Shown: positions 23,040-34,656, counted from the first letter of the stretch. The stretch is 64,000 bases of DNA from Castanea sativa (GCF_040712315.1 NC_134019.1:36423873-36487872), one strand, 5' to 3'. The notes: a model not told the origin generated them from the letters alone. Translations and numbers: made by a program.

Positions 23040-23508
23040 TTTAGGGGATTTTTTTTTTTTTTTATTTATACTAAAGGTTGAAGCCGCGTTTGATTAAACG
23101 CAGCTCCAGACATGTTGAAGCTGCGTTTGATTAAACGCAGCTTCAACATGTCCGGAGCCGCGTTTAATCAAACGCGGCTTCAACCTTTTAGGAGCTGCGT
23201 TTAATGAAACGCATTTTCGTCGGCCGGAGCCGCGTTTTTTAAACGCGGCTCCAGAATTCAATTAAAAAATAAATAAAGAAATCTCTCATAGCCGCGTTTC
23301 GAAAACGCGGCTGAAATTATACCCGCCAAACGCAACGCACTAACCAACGCGGCTTCAGTGCGGGTCTATAGCCGCGTTTTGTAAACGCGGCTATAGGTGA
23401 TTCCTGGAGCTGCGTTTTTGTAAAACGCAGTTCAAAACCCCTGTCTGTAGCTGCGTTTTACAAAAACGCGGCTAAAAAACGCGGCCCAAAAGCGCGTTTT
23501 TTGTAGTG
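23040..23508. mobile_element. Terminal region of a CACTA-type DNA transposon
   Basis: The plus strand ends TTTTTTGTAGTG at 23508; its reverse complement CACTACAAAAAA is the classic CACTA terminus. Inward lie many copies of AGCCGCGTTT/AAACGCGGCT in both orientations, as expected for subterminal transposase-binding repeats. These include a 118-bp near-perfect palindrome at 23072-23189. The left end of the element was not found, so the full length is unknown. Confidence 0.7.
23072..23189. repeat. 118-bp near-perfect palindrome of AAACGC-type subterminal repeats
   Basis: Two 59-bp arms meet without a spacer and differ at about three positions. The arms consist of GTTGAAGCCGCGTTTGATTA-type units. 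Confidence 0.85.
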
Positions 23509-24139
23509 TTACTACTAACATCTCTAATTTACTTAATATTTCTTGCAAGTTTGTGACATATTCTATCTTAAATAGGATTTTATCATTTTTTATTTTGGAT
23601 AATTATAAGCAAATGTAATATTTATTTTTAGTTTATATTTTTTAAGTGACACACGCATTTGAAAATTTGTCTTGCCTTTTTGAATAACTATTTTCATTTA
23701 TATATAAAATGTATTTTAAAAAATTTTAATTCCAAAAATAAATTTGAATAATAAGTATTAGAATAAATATAATGTATAAGATGGTCATTGTCTCTCTTGG
23801 TACTATTAATTCTAATTTTAATTTTGATAGAGTAAAAACAGAAATTGTAAAAATTTTAAGACATTTAAAATTGTTAACTTTTTTATAACTTTTGAAATTG
23901 TTAACTTATTGTCAGAAGCTCAAATCTAATATCTATTTTTTAATTTGAATTTTAGAGTTACAAAATAATGTTAAAACATATCAATTTAAGCTAATCAGAC
24001 GATTCAATTAGGTCCTATGAACGTGCCCAAAAAGTAGCTCCTACATAGTTCTCAATAGTCCTAGAAAGTTCCAAAGAACCCAAAAATCTCAAAACAAAAA
24101 ACAGGGCCTAGGCTACACTAGAATCCTCTTATTCATCTT

Positions 24140-24147
24140 TATAAATA
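24140..24147 (+). promoter_or_regulatory. TATA box of the HSP20 pseudogene
   Basis: TATAAATA lies 97 bp before the ATG. Upstream, GAAAGTTC at 24064-24071 gives a GAAnnTTC heat-shock-element core, followed by another GAA at 24076. Confidence 0.55.
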
Positions 24148-24236
24148 CCCAACCCATCAAATTCCTCAACCATCGAAAAAAATTCAGCAAAAATCTGAGT
24201 CTCTACAGTTATTCACAACAACATCAAAGTTCAAAA

Positions 24237-24679
24237 ATGTCGATGATTCCAAGCTTCTTCAGTGGCCAACGCAGCAATATCTTCGACCCATTCTCTCTAA
24301 ACGTATGGGGCCCATTCAAGGATTTCCCAACCCAATTTTCCAAAGAGAATTCTGCTTTTGTCAACACTAGTATTGATTGGAAAGAGACCCCAGAAGCTCA
24401 CGTGTTGAAGGCTGATCTTCCTGGGCTCAACAAGGAGGAAGTGAAAGTCGAGGTCGAAGATGACAGAGTGGTTCGGATTAGTGGAGAGAGGAAGACAAGA
24501 ATGACACATGGCATCGTGTCGAGCGGAGCAGTGGCAAGTTTGTGAGGAGTTTCAGGTTGCCGGAGAATGTGAAGATGGATCAGATCAAGGCTGCGATGGA
24601 GAATGGGGTTCTCACTGTTACTGTTCCCAAAGTGGAGGAGAAGAAACCTGATGTCAAGGCCGTTGAAATCTCTGGTTGA
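24237..24679 (+). pseudogene. Class I small heat-shock protein (HSP20) pseudogene
   Basis: It is clearly paralogous to the intact gene at 31872. It has the class I N-terminus [14 protein letters not shown] and FDPFSLNVW, and an alpha-crystallin domain starting near [18 protein letters not shown]. After ISGERK a 13-bp stretch present in the paralog is absent, so the frame is lost and a stop follows at about 24545, giving a 102-aa product without most of the domain. Beyond the deletion the original frame is still open to a TGA at 24677-24679, including [11 protein letters not shown] and the C-terminal VEIS anchor. There are few other changes, so the break is recent or the remnant is still expressed. 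Confidence 0.88.
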
Positions 24680-25515
24680 TTTTGTTTGTGGGTCATGTTC
24701 TATGAGTTTCATGGAATGGAAAAGTGTGTCTGTGTGTATGTGCTTTGAGAAACATGATTATCTCAGCTGTGTGTGCGAAGTGTTTGCTTAAAATATTAAA
24801 TATCTATGCAAATAATACTTTTTGGCTAATTTTATTGATGTTCAAGTATTTTTGGTCCTTATGTCCTTCTTTTGTGAAATCCTCTTGAATGGATTTTTAA
24901 GACTACATTTTTGGGCACTTAACATGCATTTTCAACAGGAGGATTAAAGGTTGAATAAAATTAAAAGTTTGAGGACTGCATTGAATGATTTGAAATTTAA
25001 GCTTTCTAAAAAAAATTTGAAATTTAAGCACTGAATTGAGTTTTATTTAAATTTAGATGGTACATTTGGTAATTTAGACCACAAAATTATCAACAGTTGG
25101 TTGCATTTTGGGTTCATATATTTTTTGTTGAGCTTCCGAGCCTCAAGTGTTATGGGCCTTATGGCTGAAAAATCCTACTACCAAGTTGGAAGCTCACAAA
25201 TATGCACGTACTCGGTACTTCACAAAAAATATGTCATTTTAACCTAGAAAGAAGAAAGTCTACAAAATATAACATTTATACCCACCAAAAAACATAGAAA
25301 GTAGACAGAAAGGTTTTATTGAGTAGAGGAACGAAAGAGTGGAAGTGAGTGAGCTTCAGAAGAGGTTCTGAGTGAAAGTTTGAGAGTACTCAAAATTTGT
25401 GGGCTATTTTTAAGGCTCAAGAGGAATATACTTGAATGACCGTGGGGATACGATTTTGTGGTGGAAACCATCCAAAAAGAATTGGGCTGGAAGGTAAAAA
25501 AATTTATTATTCTTA

Positions 25516-26654
25516 GAGCATTCACATCAGCTCTTCTATAAAAAATGTCATTTTAACACACTAAAAACCTACATTATTATTTTACCATATCATTTTATAA
25601 TACACCATTCATCACATATTCTATTCTTTCATTATAGACATTAAAATAATATATACAACACATTAAATAATATATTTATTCAAAACCCAGCCAATATACA
25701 AATACATAGCCTAGTGGCAGTCGCCAACACCCAAGAACCAAAAACCACCGCTACAATCACTGCCACAAGCTACAACCACAATCACCGGATCCTCCAACAA
25801 ATTCTAAATCCAAAACCTCAACAAAATTTGTAAAAACAAAAAAAAAAAAAAAAACTCAAAATCTTCAACAAAACCCCAATCCAACAAATCAATCAATGAC
25901 CACTGCCACAACAACAACCACCGTCACAAACTACAACCACAATCACCGGATCCTCCAACAAATTCCAAATCCAAAAACCTCAACAAAATAAAAATTTAAA
26001 AAAAAAAACTCAAAATCTTCAACAAAACCCCAACCTAACAGATCAATTAATGACCAAACTCAATCAACCATCAGCGACGAGATTGGCAAGCAAAGATTGG
26101 CAAGCTCTGCTTCAAATCGGCGAGCTAAGCTTCAGATCCTCAACGACCCCATCGCCGGAGTCCCTCCAGGGCATCTGCAAATATCGAATCGAATCGAAAT
26201 CAGATCGACCAAGGCTATGGACGAGAGAGAGAGAGAGAGAGAGAGAGTGACAAGAAAAAAAATAAAAGAGAAAGAAAGAGGCGCATAGAAAGTGAACGGA
26301 AAAAAAAAATAAAATAAAATAAAAAGGAGAACCTGAAGCCATGTGGTGAAGATGCTGGAAAAGAAAGAAGAAGAAAAAGGGAAGAGGGAATGATAGGAGA
26401 TAAGGAACAAGCAGAGGAAGAGAGAAGAAAAAAAGTAAGAGAGAGAAGAAAGAAAAGTAATAAAAGAAAAGAGAGGAAATGAATAAAAAATATTTTTTTT
26501 AGCACATATGTCTGTACTGTTCCTAAGATGGAATGATACAATTCACGTGTGTCAAAATTTATAGGATTTAGAACACCTCATGAGAAAGATTTTTTGGTGT
26601 TTGGTGTGCCAAGTGCCAAATATTTGGCATTTGGCACACCTGAAGGTAATGCTC
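25516..26654. mobile_element. Large Harbinger/Tourist-like non-autonomous element (H3)
   Basis: The ends read GAGCATTCACATCAG and, on the other side, AATGCTC, next to TTA on the left and TAA on the right. Inside is an imperfect tandem duplication of about 161 bp (CACCGGATCC at about 25784 and 25945), A- and GA-rich tracts and (GA)n at 26224-26247. It is missing from the paralogous site in copy B. No transposase is encoded. Confidence 0.6.
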
Positions 26655-27255
26655 TAAGTGGCATGGAAGAAGATCAGTAGGCCCAAGTAGGAAGGAAGGA
26701 GTTTTGGGCCTTCATATAGAGAAAATACACTCTGTTTCAGGTGTATATTTCTCCCCTCTTATAGCTGGTGGGTCCCAACAACTATGAAGGGAGGAAAGAT
26801 ACACCTAAAATATGGTATATTTCCTCTCACAGACTTGAGCTTTATTTCAGCTTGCCAAGTCAAATTGACATTTAGTTTAAGAGGATAAATCTTATTTAGG
26901 TCCAATTTATTGTAAAATAGAGGAAATATAATGACAAGAAACAAAATATGACAGTAAGACTCTTGATAGTAGCTTTTTATTATCAGACCAAGACACTAAT
27001 CAATTTTTTGTATAGGTGGAGATTGAACCTTAAATCTCTTATTCAACCATTAGAGACTTTACTAGTTAAGCTAACTGGAACCCACGCATTATATTATTTC
27101 TAACATTGCATACAATTATTTCTTTTTTTATCTTGTCTCTTAGGTTTCATTTGGTTGGAATAATTATGGAAAGTATGGAAAATGGGGGAGAGAAAATGAA
27201 GCTTGTGGTTGTTTGGTTGAAAGTGAAAAAGGAAAAAGAATTTGGTAAGGCCCAA

Positions 27256-27871
27256 GATCATCCACACCAGTGCCTCTAGAATAGAAAATGTGTCAAAATT
27301 TAGACAATATTTCTCCAAAACTACCCACATCAGTGGGCGTAAAAATGTGTATATATACACACATGCTATAGTAACCATGCAAACATGCACGGTTACCGTA
27401 GCTATGTATATCAATATTTTATTCTTTTTTCTCTCTCACCTTTCAGGTTCTCCCTCTCTTTCTCAATAGCTACAGCATCCAAGCAAAGAAAAAGAAGAAG
27501 ATGACAAACATCGAACCACCAACTCTGCACCACCGCAACTCATTTCAACAGTTGATAATCCACTACAAAATTGACCCAAAATCAACATCAAATCAAACAA
27601 ACTATCAGAAAACCCAACTCAAATCAAGCCAAACAAAATTCAAGCTAAACCCACCAGAAAACCCAAACCCAAACCAAAATCAATAAAAACTTAATCCAAC
27701 CCAACAAGAAACCCATATGAAAAACCCAACGAAAATCAGTTGGATCTGCCGTCGTTGCCGCCGCCAGAGCTGTTGCTGCTACTACTGCCAAATCTTCTGC
27801 ATGTGTAAATTCTAAGTTTGAGATATAAGTAAGGAAGAGAGTCTAGGGAGAAATAGAGGCAAAGAAGAATT

Positions 27872-27911
<40 letters not shown>

Positions 27912-28102
27912 CGTTTGGGATGGGAAATAAATATATATTAATGAAAGAGATAGGTATTAATAAAATATATTATTTAAATATATTAGAATGTATAATAGAT
28001 ATTCTGATGTGTGTGTTTTGTAAAAGTGGTCTTGTGAAATAGAAAAATAGGTTGTTGGTGTAAAATAGACGAAAAAATTTAGTCAGACTGATACAATTGC
28101 TC
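27256..28102. mobile_element. Large Harbinger/Tourist-like non-autonomous element (H2)
   Basis: The left end GATCATCCACACCAGTG and right end ACTGATACAATTGCTC form a degenerate terminal inverted repeat like that of the copy at 38313. CAA and TAA flank it. It contains Pro/Asn/Gln-rich out-of-frame ORFs and a (GA)n tract at 27865-27912. It is non-coding. Confidence 0.55.
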
Positions 28103-28345
28103 TAAGAGTTTTCTTTCCTAATCCACCAAAACACAATCTCCCCAAATTGGAGAGAAAAGGGGGCAAAAATATCTAGACAAAAATGCTCATGTCACAAGCT
28201 TCTCCTCCGCTATGACAAAAATTGCTCTAAGAGTTTTCTTTCCTAGTCCACCAAAACACAATCTCCCCAAATTGGGGAGAAAAGAATGGCAAAAATATTT
28301 AGACAAAAATGCTCTTATTTCAAGCTTGTTAGGCTAGACAATTTT
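28096..28345. repeat. 125-bp tandem duplication at the right edge of H2
   Basis: ATTGCTCTAAGAGTTTTCTT starts at 28096 and again at 28221, and the following DNA (AACACAATCTCCCCAAATTGG) repeats too. The first unit includes the last bases of element H2, so the duplication arose after that insertion. Confidence 0.8.
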
Positions 28346-28456
28346 TTTAATGCATGTGTCACTTATAAAATATTAACTAACAATACATATAGCCTTAAAA
28401 AAATTGTTAGTTAATATTTTATAAGTGACACATGCATTAAAAAAATTGTCTAGCCT
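28331..28456. repeat. Perfect 54-bp inverted repeat with 18-nt loop
   Basis: Arm 28331-28384 is the exact reverse complement of 28403-28456, with an 18-nt loop between. The right arm belongs to the segmental duplication (it aligns with about 23630-23680 in copy A). The left arm is an inverted extra copy. Confidence 0.95.
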
Positions 28457-28493
28457 TTTTGCATAACTTAATACGTTAATTGAACTATTTTCA

Positions 28494-28545
<52 letters not shown>

Positions 28546-29994
28546 ACATATTTTAAAAATTTTAATTCTATAAATAAATTTGAATAATTAGTATAAGGAT
28601 AATTATCATGTATGAGATGGTCATTGTCTCTCTTTGTACTATTGAATTTTAGGTATTAAACAATGAATTTCGGTAATGACTTTGTCTGAAATACTGTTAA
28701 TTTTAATTTTAATTTCAATAGACAGAGAAAGGAGGAGTAAATTTTTTGAGAAATTTAAAATTATTAATTTATTGTCACATACTCAACTCTAATATCTATT
28801 TTTTAATTTGAATTTTAGAGTTACAAAATAATATCAAAACATATCAATTTAAACTAATCAAAGCGTTCTTTTTCAATAAAGCAATCCAAGTTCATAACAC
28901 TAAACAAATTTTCATTAAATTAGATGTTATCTATTTTGAATTAATTTTAATAAATTAAATAAGTCATTTTTTTTATAAATTCTCTAATTAATTCCTAATT
29001 AATTATATATATCATATTTTATTTTATTTACTTCTCTTTTTTTTTTCTTTTTTCCTTTTTGCGTATTGCAAACTAGCTACTAGTTCTAAAATATATCACT
29101 GCGCATTGGGATATAAGTCTTGAACACCAGGGTACAAGTCTCGAGAGGGAACTTTGCACACACATACACTTAGATTAAGTTAAAATAAAATTTTTATCCC
29201 ATATAATAAAAAATAAATAAAGAACTAGTTCTAAAATATAATCATCTATAGTCTACACTACAATTTAAGGGGTTTTTCCTTTTTGAGATCCTCATTTTTT
29301 GGTTAAAAAATGCCCCTAAACCCGTATATTTAACTGTTTAAGTAGAGACAAAAGTAAAAAAAAATCTGGTAAAAATACAACTCTTACTCCCACTAAAATA
29401 TTGTCTAAAAAATAAAGTCAATCTCCTGTTGATTTTTAAATTGCTTTATCTACTTATAAACTAAATTCTTAAAATAAAAATTATATATAAAAAATAAAGA
29501 CACTTTTTGTTTTGCTATAAAATAGGACCACTAAGTTCAACGCTTTTTTCACTTTTTTTTTATTCTTCTTTTTTTCTTCCTTTATCAAGACTTAAACGTT
29601 TTCCTCCTTTCTCTTTTTCTTTTTCTTTTTCTTTTTCCTTTTTTCTAAATTCTAATCTCACTTTTGCTTTTTTCTTTTTTTGGTTTTTCTTTTTATTTTT
29701 TTCAAATCTTTTCTACTTTACTTTTGAATTTTTTTTTTTATATAAAAAAGGTGATTTTTAATGTACTCCCTTTTTTTCCTTTTTAATGATTTATTTATTT
29801 ATGTTGGTGTTTCAATGGTTTTCTCTTCACATCTGTTTGTATGTTAGGAATCCGGTGATTCCTAATGGGGATGGATAGAAATTATAGGGGAACTAATGGG
29901 AATTGTAGAAAAATTGATTTAATTCGAGATAGTCACCCTCCGTAGAAAAAAAGAGAGATTAAGAGAGATAGAGATGCATTAAGAAATTGGTTTA

Positions 29995-30983
29995 TGTTAA
30001 GAACATATTTTATGTAGTTGGCTAATCCTTTGACAAAACGCATTTTACTTGTATTTGGGTAAATCTAGGATGTGTTTAATACTTCAAATAACATGTTGCT
30101 CAAGTCTAGTATTAAAGCCATGAAAATTGGACCAAGAAACAAGTGAAGAAAAGGTGTTCACTAAAGCTGGACAGATAGCTCGACAACTGCGGACAGATAG
30201 CTCGACACCTGCTCGACAGATAGCTATCTATTGAGGTTTAATGAGGCTTGACAAATACTATATATCGAGGTTACAGAAATCAGAATTTTCAAATCTAATT
30301 TTGGCCTCATGCTTTTGTATTTGTGTAGGGTTTATTTTCTCACAACCCTAGACGAATATAAGGCTTATTTTAGAGGCCGTCACATAAGAGAATACAAGGA
30401 GAACAATTGCAAAAGGTAACTGAATCCTTATTCTCTCTGAAAGAAGCTACTGCGTCTTTGCGCCTTAGGGTTTTGTAACCAAGTGTTTCTTAATCTTCAT
30501 TATTGATGAAGTGAAGAACTTTGCAGCCAACATTCTTCTTTCTCAAGTTGGTGAATGAGTCACATATTGGGATTTGTGCAAAGGAGTTAGTCACGTACTG
30601 GGATCCGTGAATCAAAGAGTGGCGTTCATATATTGAAAAGTTCAAAGGTTCTGAAGCGGTAGAAGGTTTCTGCTGTAAGTTCATCTACGGGGATTGTAAA
30701 GTCTAGGGACAAAGGTTTTGTACTAGATCTGAAACTTCTCTTTACTATAGTGAATTGCTTTTCGGGAAGGTTTTCCCCCTAGGTTTTTTACTGTGAAACT
30801 GGTTAGTTTCATTGGTTTTCTTGGGTCATCATATCTTGTCTTATTTACTTTTTTGCTACATATTATTTGTGACATGATATTGATATTTGTTTGTTTTAAC
30901 AAGTTTTATGCATAATAAATCTAATTAATAACTTAGGTTTAAAACTTGTTAATTCTATCAACCGGGGTCTAAATTTCACAACA
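29995..30983. mobile_element. Solo LTR with intact target-site duplication
   Basis: The 989-bp block starts TGTTAAGAACATA and ends TTTCACAACA. The 5-bp sequence GTTTA precedes it (29990-29994) and follows it (30984-30988). No primer site or coding region adjoins, so it is a solo LTR left by recombination. Its superfamily cannot be told from the LTR alone; the look is copia-like. Confidence 0.8.
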
Positions 30984-31775
30984 GTTTATTCTTCAATGAT
31001 GAAAATGTAATTACAAGTAAGTATTTATAGAACCATAAAACTATTCTATTGGCCCACATGAACTTATCGCCTAATGGTCTTATTATTTCTCATGTGCATT
31101 AATGATTCCAACATGTGTTAAATGTGATTAATATGCTTAGAATTGTAACTAACTAACTAATTAAATGCAATATTACAACAATTATTGTCTATATAGGGTT
31201 CCTATCATTGAACAAACTTTTTATATGTATTTATTTATTATGTTAATGAATGTATTTTCTATGTCCAAAATAAAAATCACTAAGTGTGTGGTTTAATTGG
31301 ATAAAAGAGAGAAATATCTCAAATTGAGATGAATGAAAAATTATGACATTAAACCAAAAAAAGAACCTCATTGCACGCACATGTGATAAGACTAATATAT
31401 ATTGTTGGGCTATAAAGGCTAGATATTCAAGGTACTTGATAAAAGAAAATACTTAAGTACTTTTGGAATATAGCAAAATGATACTCCCTCTGTTACAATC
31501 ATGGTGGACCCCACTATAAATTTAATGAATGAATCATACCATGAATGTGAAATGAGGAAGGATCATTTACCGTATTATGAAATTACCTAAGAATTACTCA
31601 TCGTTAAAGTGTTAAAGCATGCAAAATGAGTCTCTTCAAGCTTTAATTAGGTCCTATAAACGTGCCCACAAAGTAGCTCCTGCATAGTCTCAATAGTCCT
31701 AGAAAGTTTCAAATAACCAAAAATCACCAAACTAAAATAAGGCCTAGACTACACTAGAATCTTCTTAGTCATCTT

Positions 31776-31783
31776 TATAAATA
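31776..31783 (+). promoter_or_regulatory. TATA box of the intact HSP20 gene
   Basis: TATAAATA lies 96 bp before the ATG. The upstream heat-shock-element core seen in copy A is weakened here to GAAAGTTTC (about 31700). Confidence 0.55.
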
Positions 31784-31871
31784 CCCAACCCAGCAAATTC
31801 CTCAACCATTGAAAAATTTCAGCAAAAATCTGAGTCTCTAAAGTTATTCACAATAACATCAAAGTTCAAAA

Positions 31872-32330
31872 ATGTCGTTGATTCCAAGCTTCTTCGGTGG
31901 CCAACGCAGTAGCAATATCTTCGACCCATTTTCTCTAAATGCATGGGACCCATTCAAGGATTTCCCAACCCAATTATCCAAAGAGAATTCTACTTTTGTC
32001 AACCCCCATATTGATTGGAAAGAGTCCCCAGAAGCTCACGTGTTGAAAGCCGATCTTCCTGGGCTAAACAAGGAGGAAGTGAAAGTTGAGGTCGAAGATG
32101 ACAGAGTGGTTCGGATTAGTGGAGAGAGGAAGATAGAGAAGGAAGACAAGAATGACACATGGCATCGTGTCGAGCGGAGCAGTGGCAAGTTCATGAGGAG
32201 TTTCAGGTTGTCGGAGAATGTAAAGATGGATCAAATTAAGGCTGCGATGGAGAATGGGGTTCTCACTGTTACTGTTCCTAAGGTGGAGGTGAAGAAAACT
32301 GATGTCAAGGCCATTGAAATCTCTGGTTGA
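31872..32330 (+). CDS. Class I cytosolic small heat-shock protein (HSP20)
   Basis: This single-exon gene encodes 152 aa (about 17 kDa), the normal class I size. It is an ATP-independent chaperone that forms oligomers and holds unfolding proteins during heat stress. The N-terminus [20 protein letters not shown] is the class I signature. The alpha-crystallin domain covers about residues 48-140, with [27 protein letters not shown] and [11 protein letters not shown]. The C-terminal IEI at 148-150 is the I-x-I anchor used in oligomer assembly. The absence of introns fits the family. It is the working member of the duplicated pair; its promoter keeps the TATA box, but heat-shock elements are not obvious. 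Confidence 0.93.
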   Translation: MSLIPSFFGGQRSSNIFDPFSLNAWDPFKDFPTQLSKENSTFVNPHIDWKESPEAHVLKADLPGLNKEEVKVEVEDDRVVRISGERKIEKEDKNDTWHRVERSSGKFMRSFRLSENVKMDQIKAAMENGVLTVTVPKVEVKKTDVKAIEISG

Positions 32331-32983
32331 ATGTGCTTTTTGGGAAACATGATGATTAATCTCAGTTGTGAATGTTGTGTGTGCAAAGTGTTCGCATAAA
32401 ATATATATGCAAATAATAAAATTTGGCTAATTATTAGCAAAATAATAATAATAAAATTTGACCCTTTTTTAATTATGTTTCAGTATTTTTGGTTTTTTTT
32501 TATATACAAGATAGAAATTCTACTCTAACTTAATCTAAATATATATATGTGTGAAACTCCCTTCTAGAGATTTGAACCCGGCTCTTACCCCCCACACCCC
32601 ACAAGCACTTCTTCTTATGGAGTGACTATCGCACCAAAGGTGCACGGTGGGTAGTATTTTTGGTCCTTATTCCTTCTTCTTTTGTGAAACTTCAGTGCAT
32701 TTTTCTTGAGTAAATTATCCCTCTATATTTTAATCTTTCAAAAAATACTTTTTATTTAATTGATGGGATTTTTAAGACTACATTTTTGGGCACTTAATAG
32801 ACATTAATAGGAGGATTAAAGATGGAATAAAATTTGAAATTTAAGCATGAGTTTTTGGTAAAACTAAATGGAACAATTTGTAATTTGGGCCTAAAATTTA
32901 AGAACGGTTGGTTGCATTCTATAAGTGTTATGGGCTTATGGCTGACAAATTCTATTACCAAATACTGGTATACATGTTGGAAG

Positions 32984-33646
32984 TAGGAATGGCAGCAGGG
33001 CGAAGCAGGTTCGAAGGATGGGGTCTTCACTCTCGCTCCGCATGATTTTGTTTTACCTCACCCTGCATAACAGGAAAATTTTCTTACTCCATCCCCGCCC
33101 CTTGGGGCCCCTGGAAAGCCCCACCCCACCTTGTAAAACTCTATTTGTTAATTTGCCCACAATTATTACAATTTTTTTTTAATAAAACCTATTTCGTTAA
33201 TAAAAATATACTTGAAATTACAAATAAATTTATCCCATCCAATCAAATTAGTTTTTAGCAAAAATTGAATAATATTATTAAAGTATTTAACAAGACAATT
33301 TCACAACAAAAACAAAAATCTCATTATAGAAAATCAATGATTCAATAGTATATAAATTTGTTTATAATAAAGAAAAAAGAAAATGTTAAAATTGGTACTC
33401 TATTTCCAACATTGCTAGAGAGGAAAAAAAAAAAGTAGAAGGCCTTGTTGGATAGAATAAAATAAGTTGATGATATGTTTGTTTAAAAATTTACAATTTA
33501 ATCCTTATCAATACGGGGTAGGACGGGTTGGGTTTAAAAATTCTAAATCATTCCCCGCCTCATCTTATAGTGCAAGGCTAAAATCTCACCCCATCTCATC
33601 CTATCACCTTTACGGAGCAGATAGCGAGGCAAAATTATCATTCCTA
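32984..33646. mobile_element. hAT-like non-autonomous element with 8-bp target duplication
   Basis: The 663-bp insertion starts TAGGAATGGCAGCAGGG and ends TTATCATTCCTA. The 8-bp sequence GTTGGAAG flanks it at 32976-32983 and 33647-33654. In copy A the matching site (about 25183) has a single GTTGGAAG and no insertion. Eight-base duplications mark hAT elements. No transposase ORF is present. Confidence 0.85.
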
Positions 33647-33984
33647 GTTGGAAGGTCACAAATATGCACTTCACAAAATATGACACTTTAACCTAGAAAC
33701 TAGAAAAAAGAAACTCTGTGAAACATAACATTTATACCCAAGAAACATAGAAAGTAGATAGAAATTAGAAAGGTTTTATTGAGTAGAGGAAGGTAGGAGT
33801 GGAAGTGAGCTTCAGAAGAGGTTCTGACATCCGAGTGATGGTTTGGGAGAATTCATAATAAGGGGGCTATTTTTAAGGCTAAAGAGGAATACTTGAATGA
33901 CCACGGGATACAATTTTATGGTGGAAACTATCCAAATACAATTAGGCTGGTTGGAAAGCAGTGTTACTAACTTACTATCCCTTA

Positions 33985-34656
33985 GGGTCAAGTTGGTTGG
34001 AATGATGGAAAAGTGAGAGGATAGAAAATAGAGAGAGGATGGAAAAGTGGGAGGATAGAAAAGTTTTTAGTTTTTCTCAGTTGTGTTTGGCTAAGAGGGT
34101 GGAAAAGTAGAGGGATGAAAAACTTTTGGGTTTGGTTGAAAATAAAGTTTGTATAAATTTACTATCATGTTCCTCTTAAATAAAAGAGAAAGTAATACAT
34201 TATACTTTTAAAAAAAATTGTGTATTGATGAAAGTGGACATTTCAAAAAAATAGCATAAGAAATCATCCAAAAGTGTTTTCTTAAAAATAATAAAAATAA
34301 AAATTAAGAGAAAAAAAGAAAGAAAAGAAGAACCCACCACCTGACCAAACAAAAGAAAGAAAAAACAAAAAAAAAACAAAAAAAGCGAAAAAACAAAAAC
34401 CAACGTTACAGTGGAAATTCAAAAAAAAAAAAAAAAAACCCCAGAAAAGTGGGGGCAGTTTTGTCAGAAAAAATTTCTCACTTTTCACTCCTATTTTCTC
34501 TCCAATTTGGAGAAATTGTATTTTGAAGGGGGAGGAGAGAAAACTTGTGCGCCCCACCACTTTTCTCCCCCCTCAACCTCTCAACCAAACAGTAAAAAAT
34601 GTCATTTTTCACCCTATTTTCCATCCTCCCTGTTTTTACCCCAACCAAACACACCC
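33985..34656. mobile_element. TTA-flanked MITE with long imperfect inverted arms
   Basis: The ends GGGTCAAGTTGGTTGG and CCAACCAAACACACCC are inverted copies of each other. TTA flanks both sides (33982-33984, 34657-34659), as for Tourist/Harbinger-type elements. The arms are rich in GGATGGAAAA and its complement. Similar ends occur at about 36059-36653 and 49069-49535. Confidence 0.7.

Larger units (their letters stand above)
23630..26945. repeat. Segmental duplication, copy A (carries the broken HSP20)
   Basis: It aligns with 28403-34820. Matching blocks include the upstream AT-rich DNA (23907-24000 with 28760-28862), the HSP20 promoter and coding region, the downstream 'ttttattgagtagagga' block (25312 with 33775) and the tail 'gcttgccaagt' (about 26850 with 34730). 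Copy A has an extra element at 25516-26654 and lacks several insertions seen in copy B. Confidence 0.8.
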
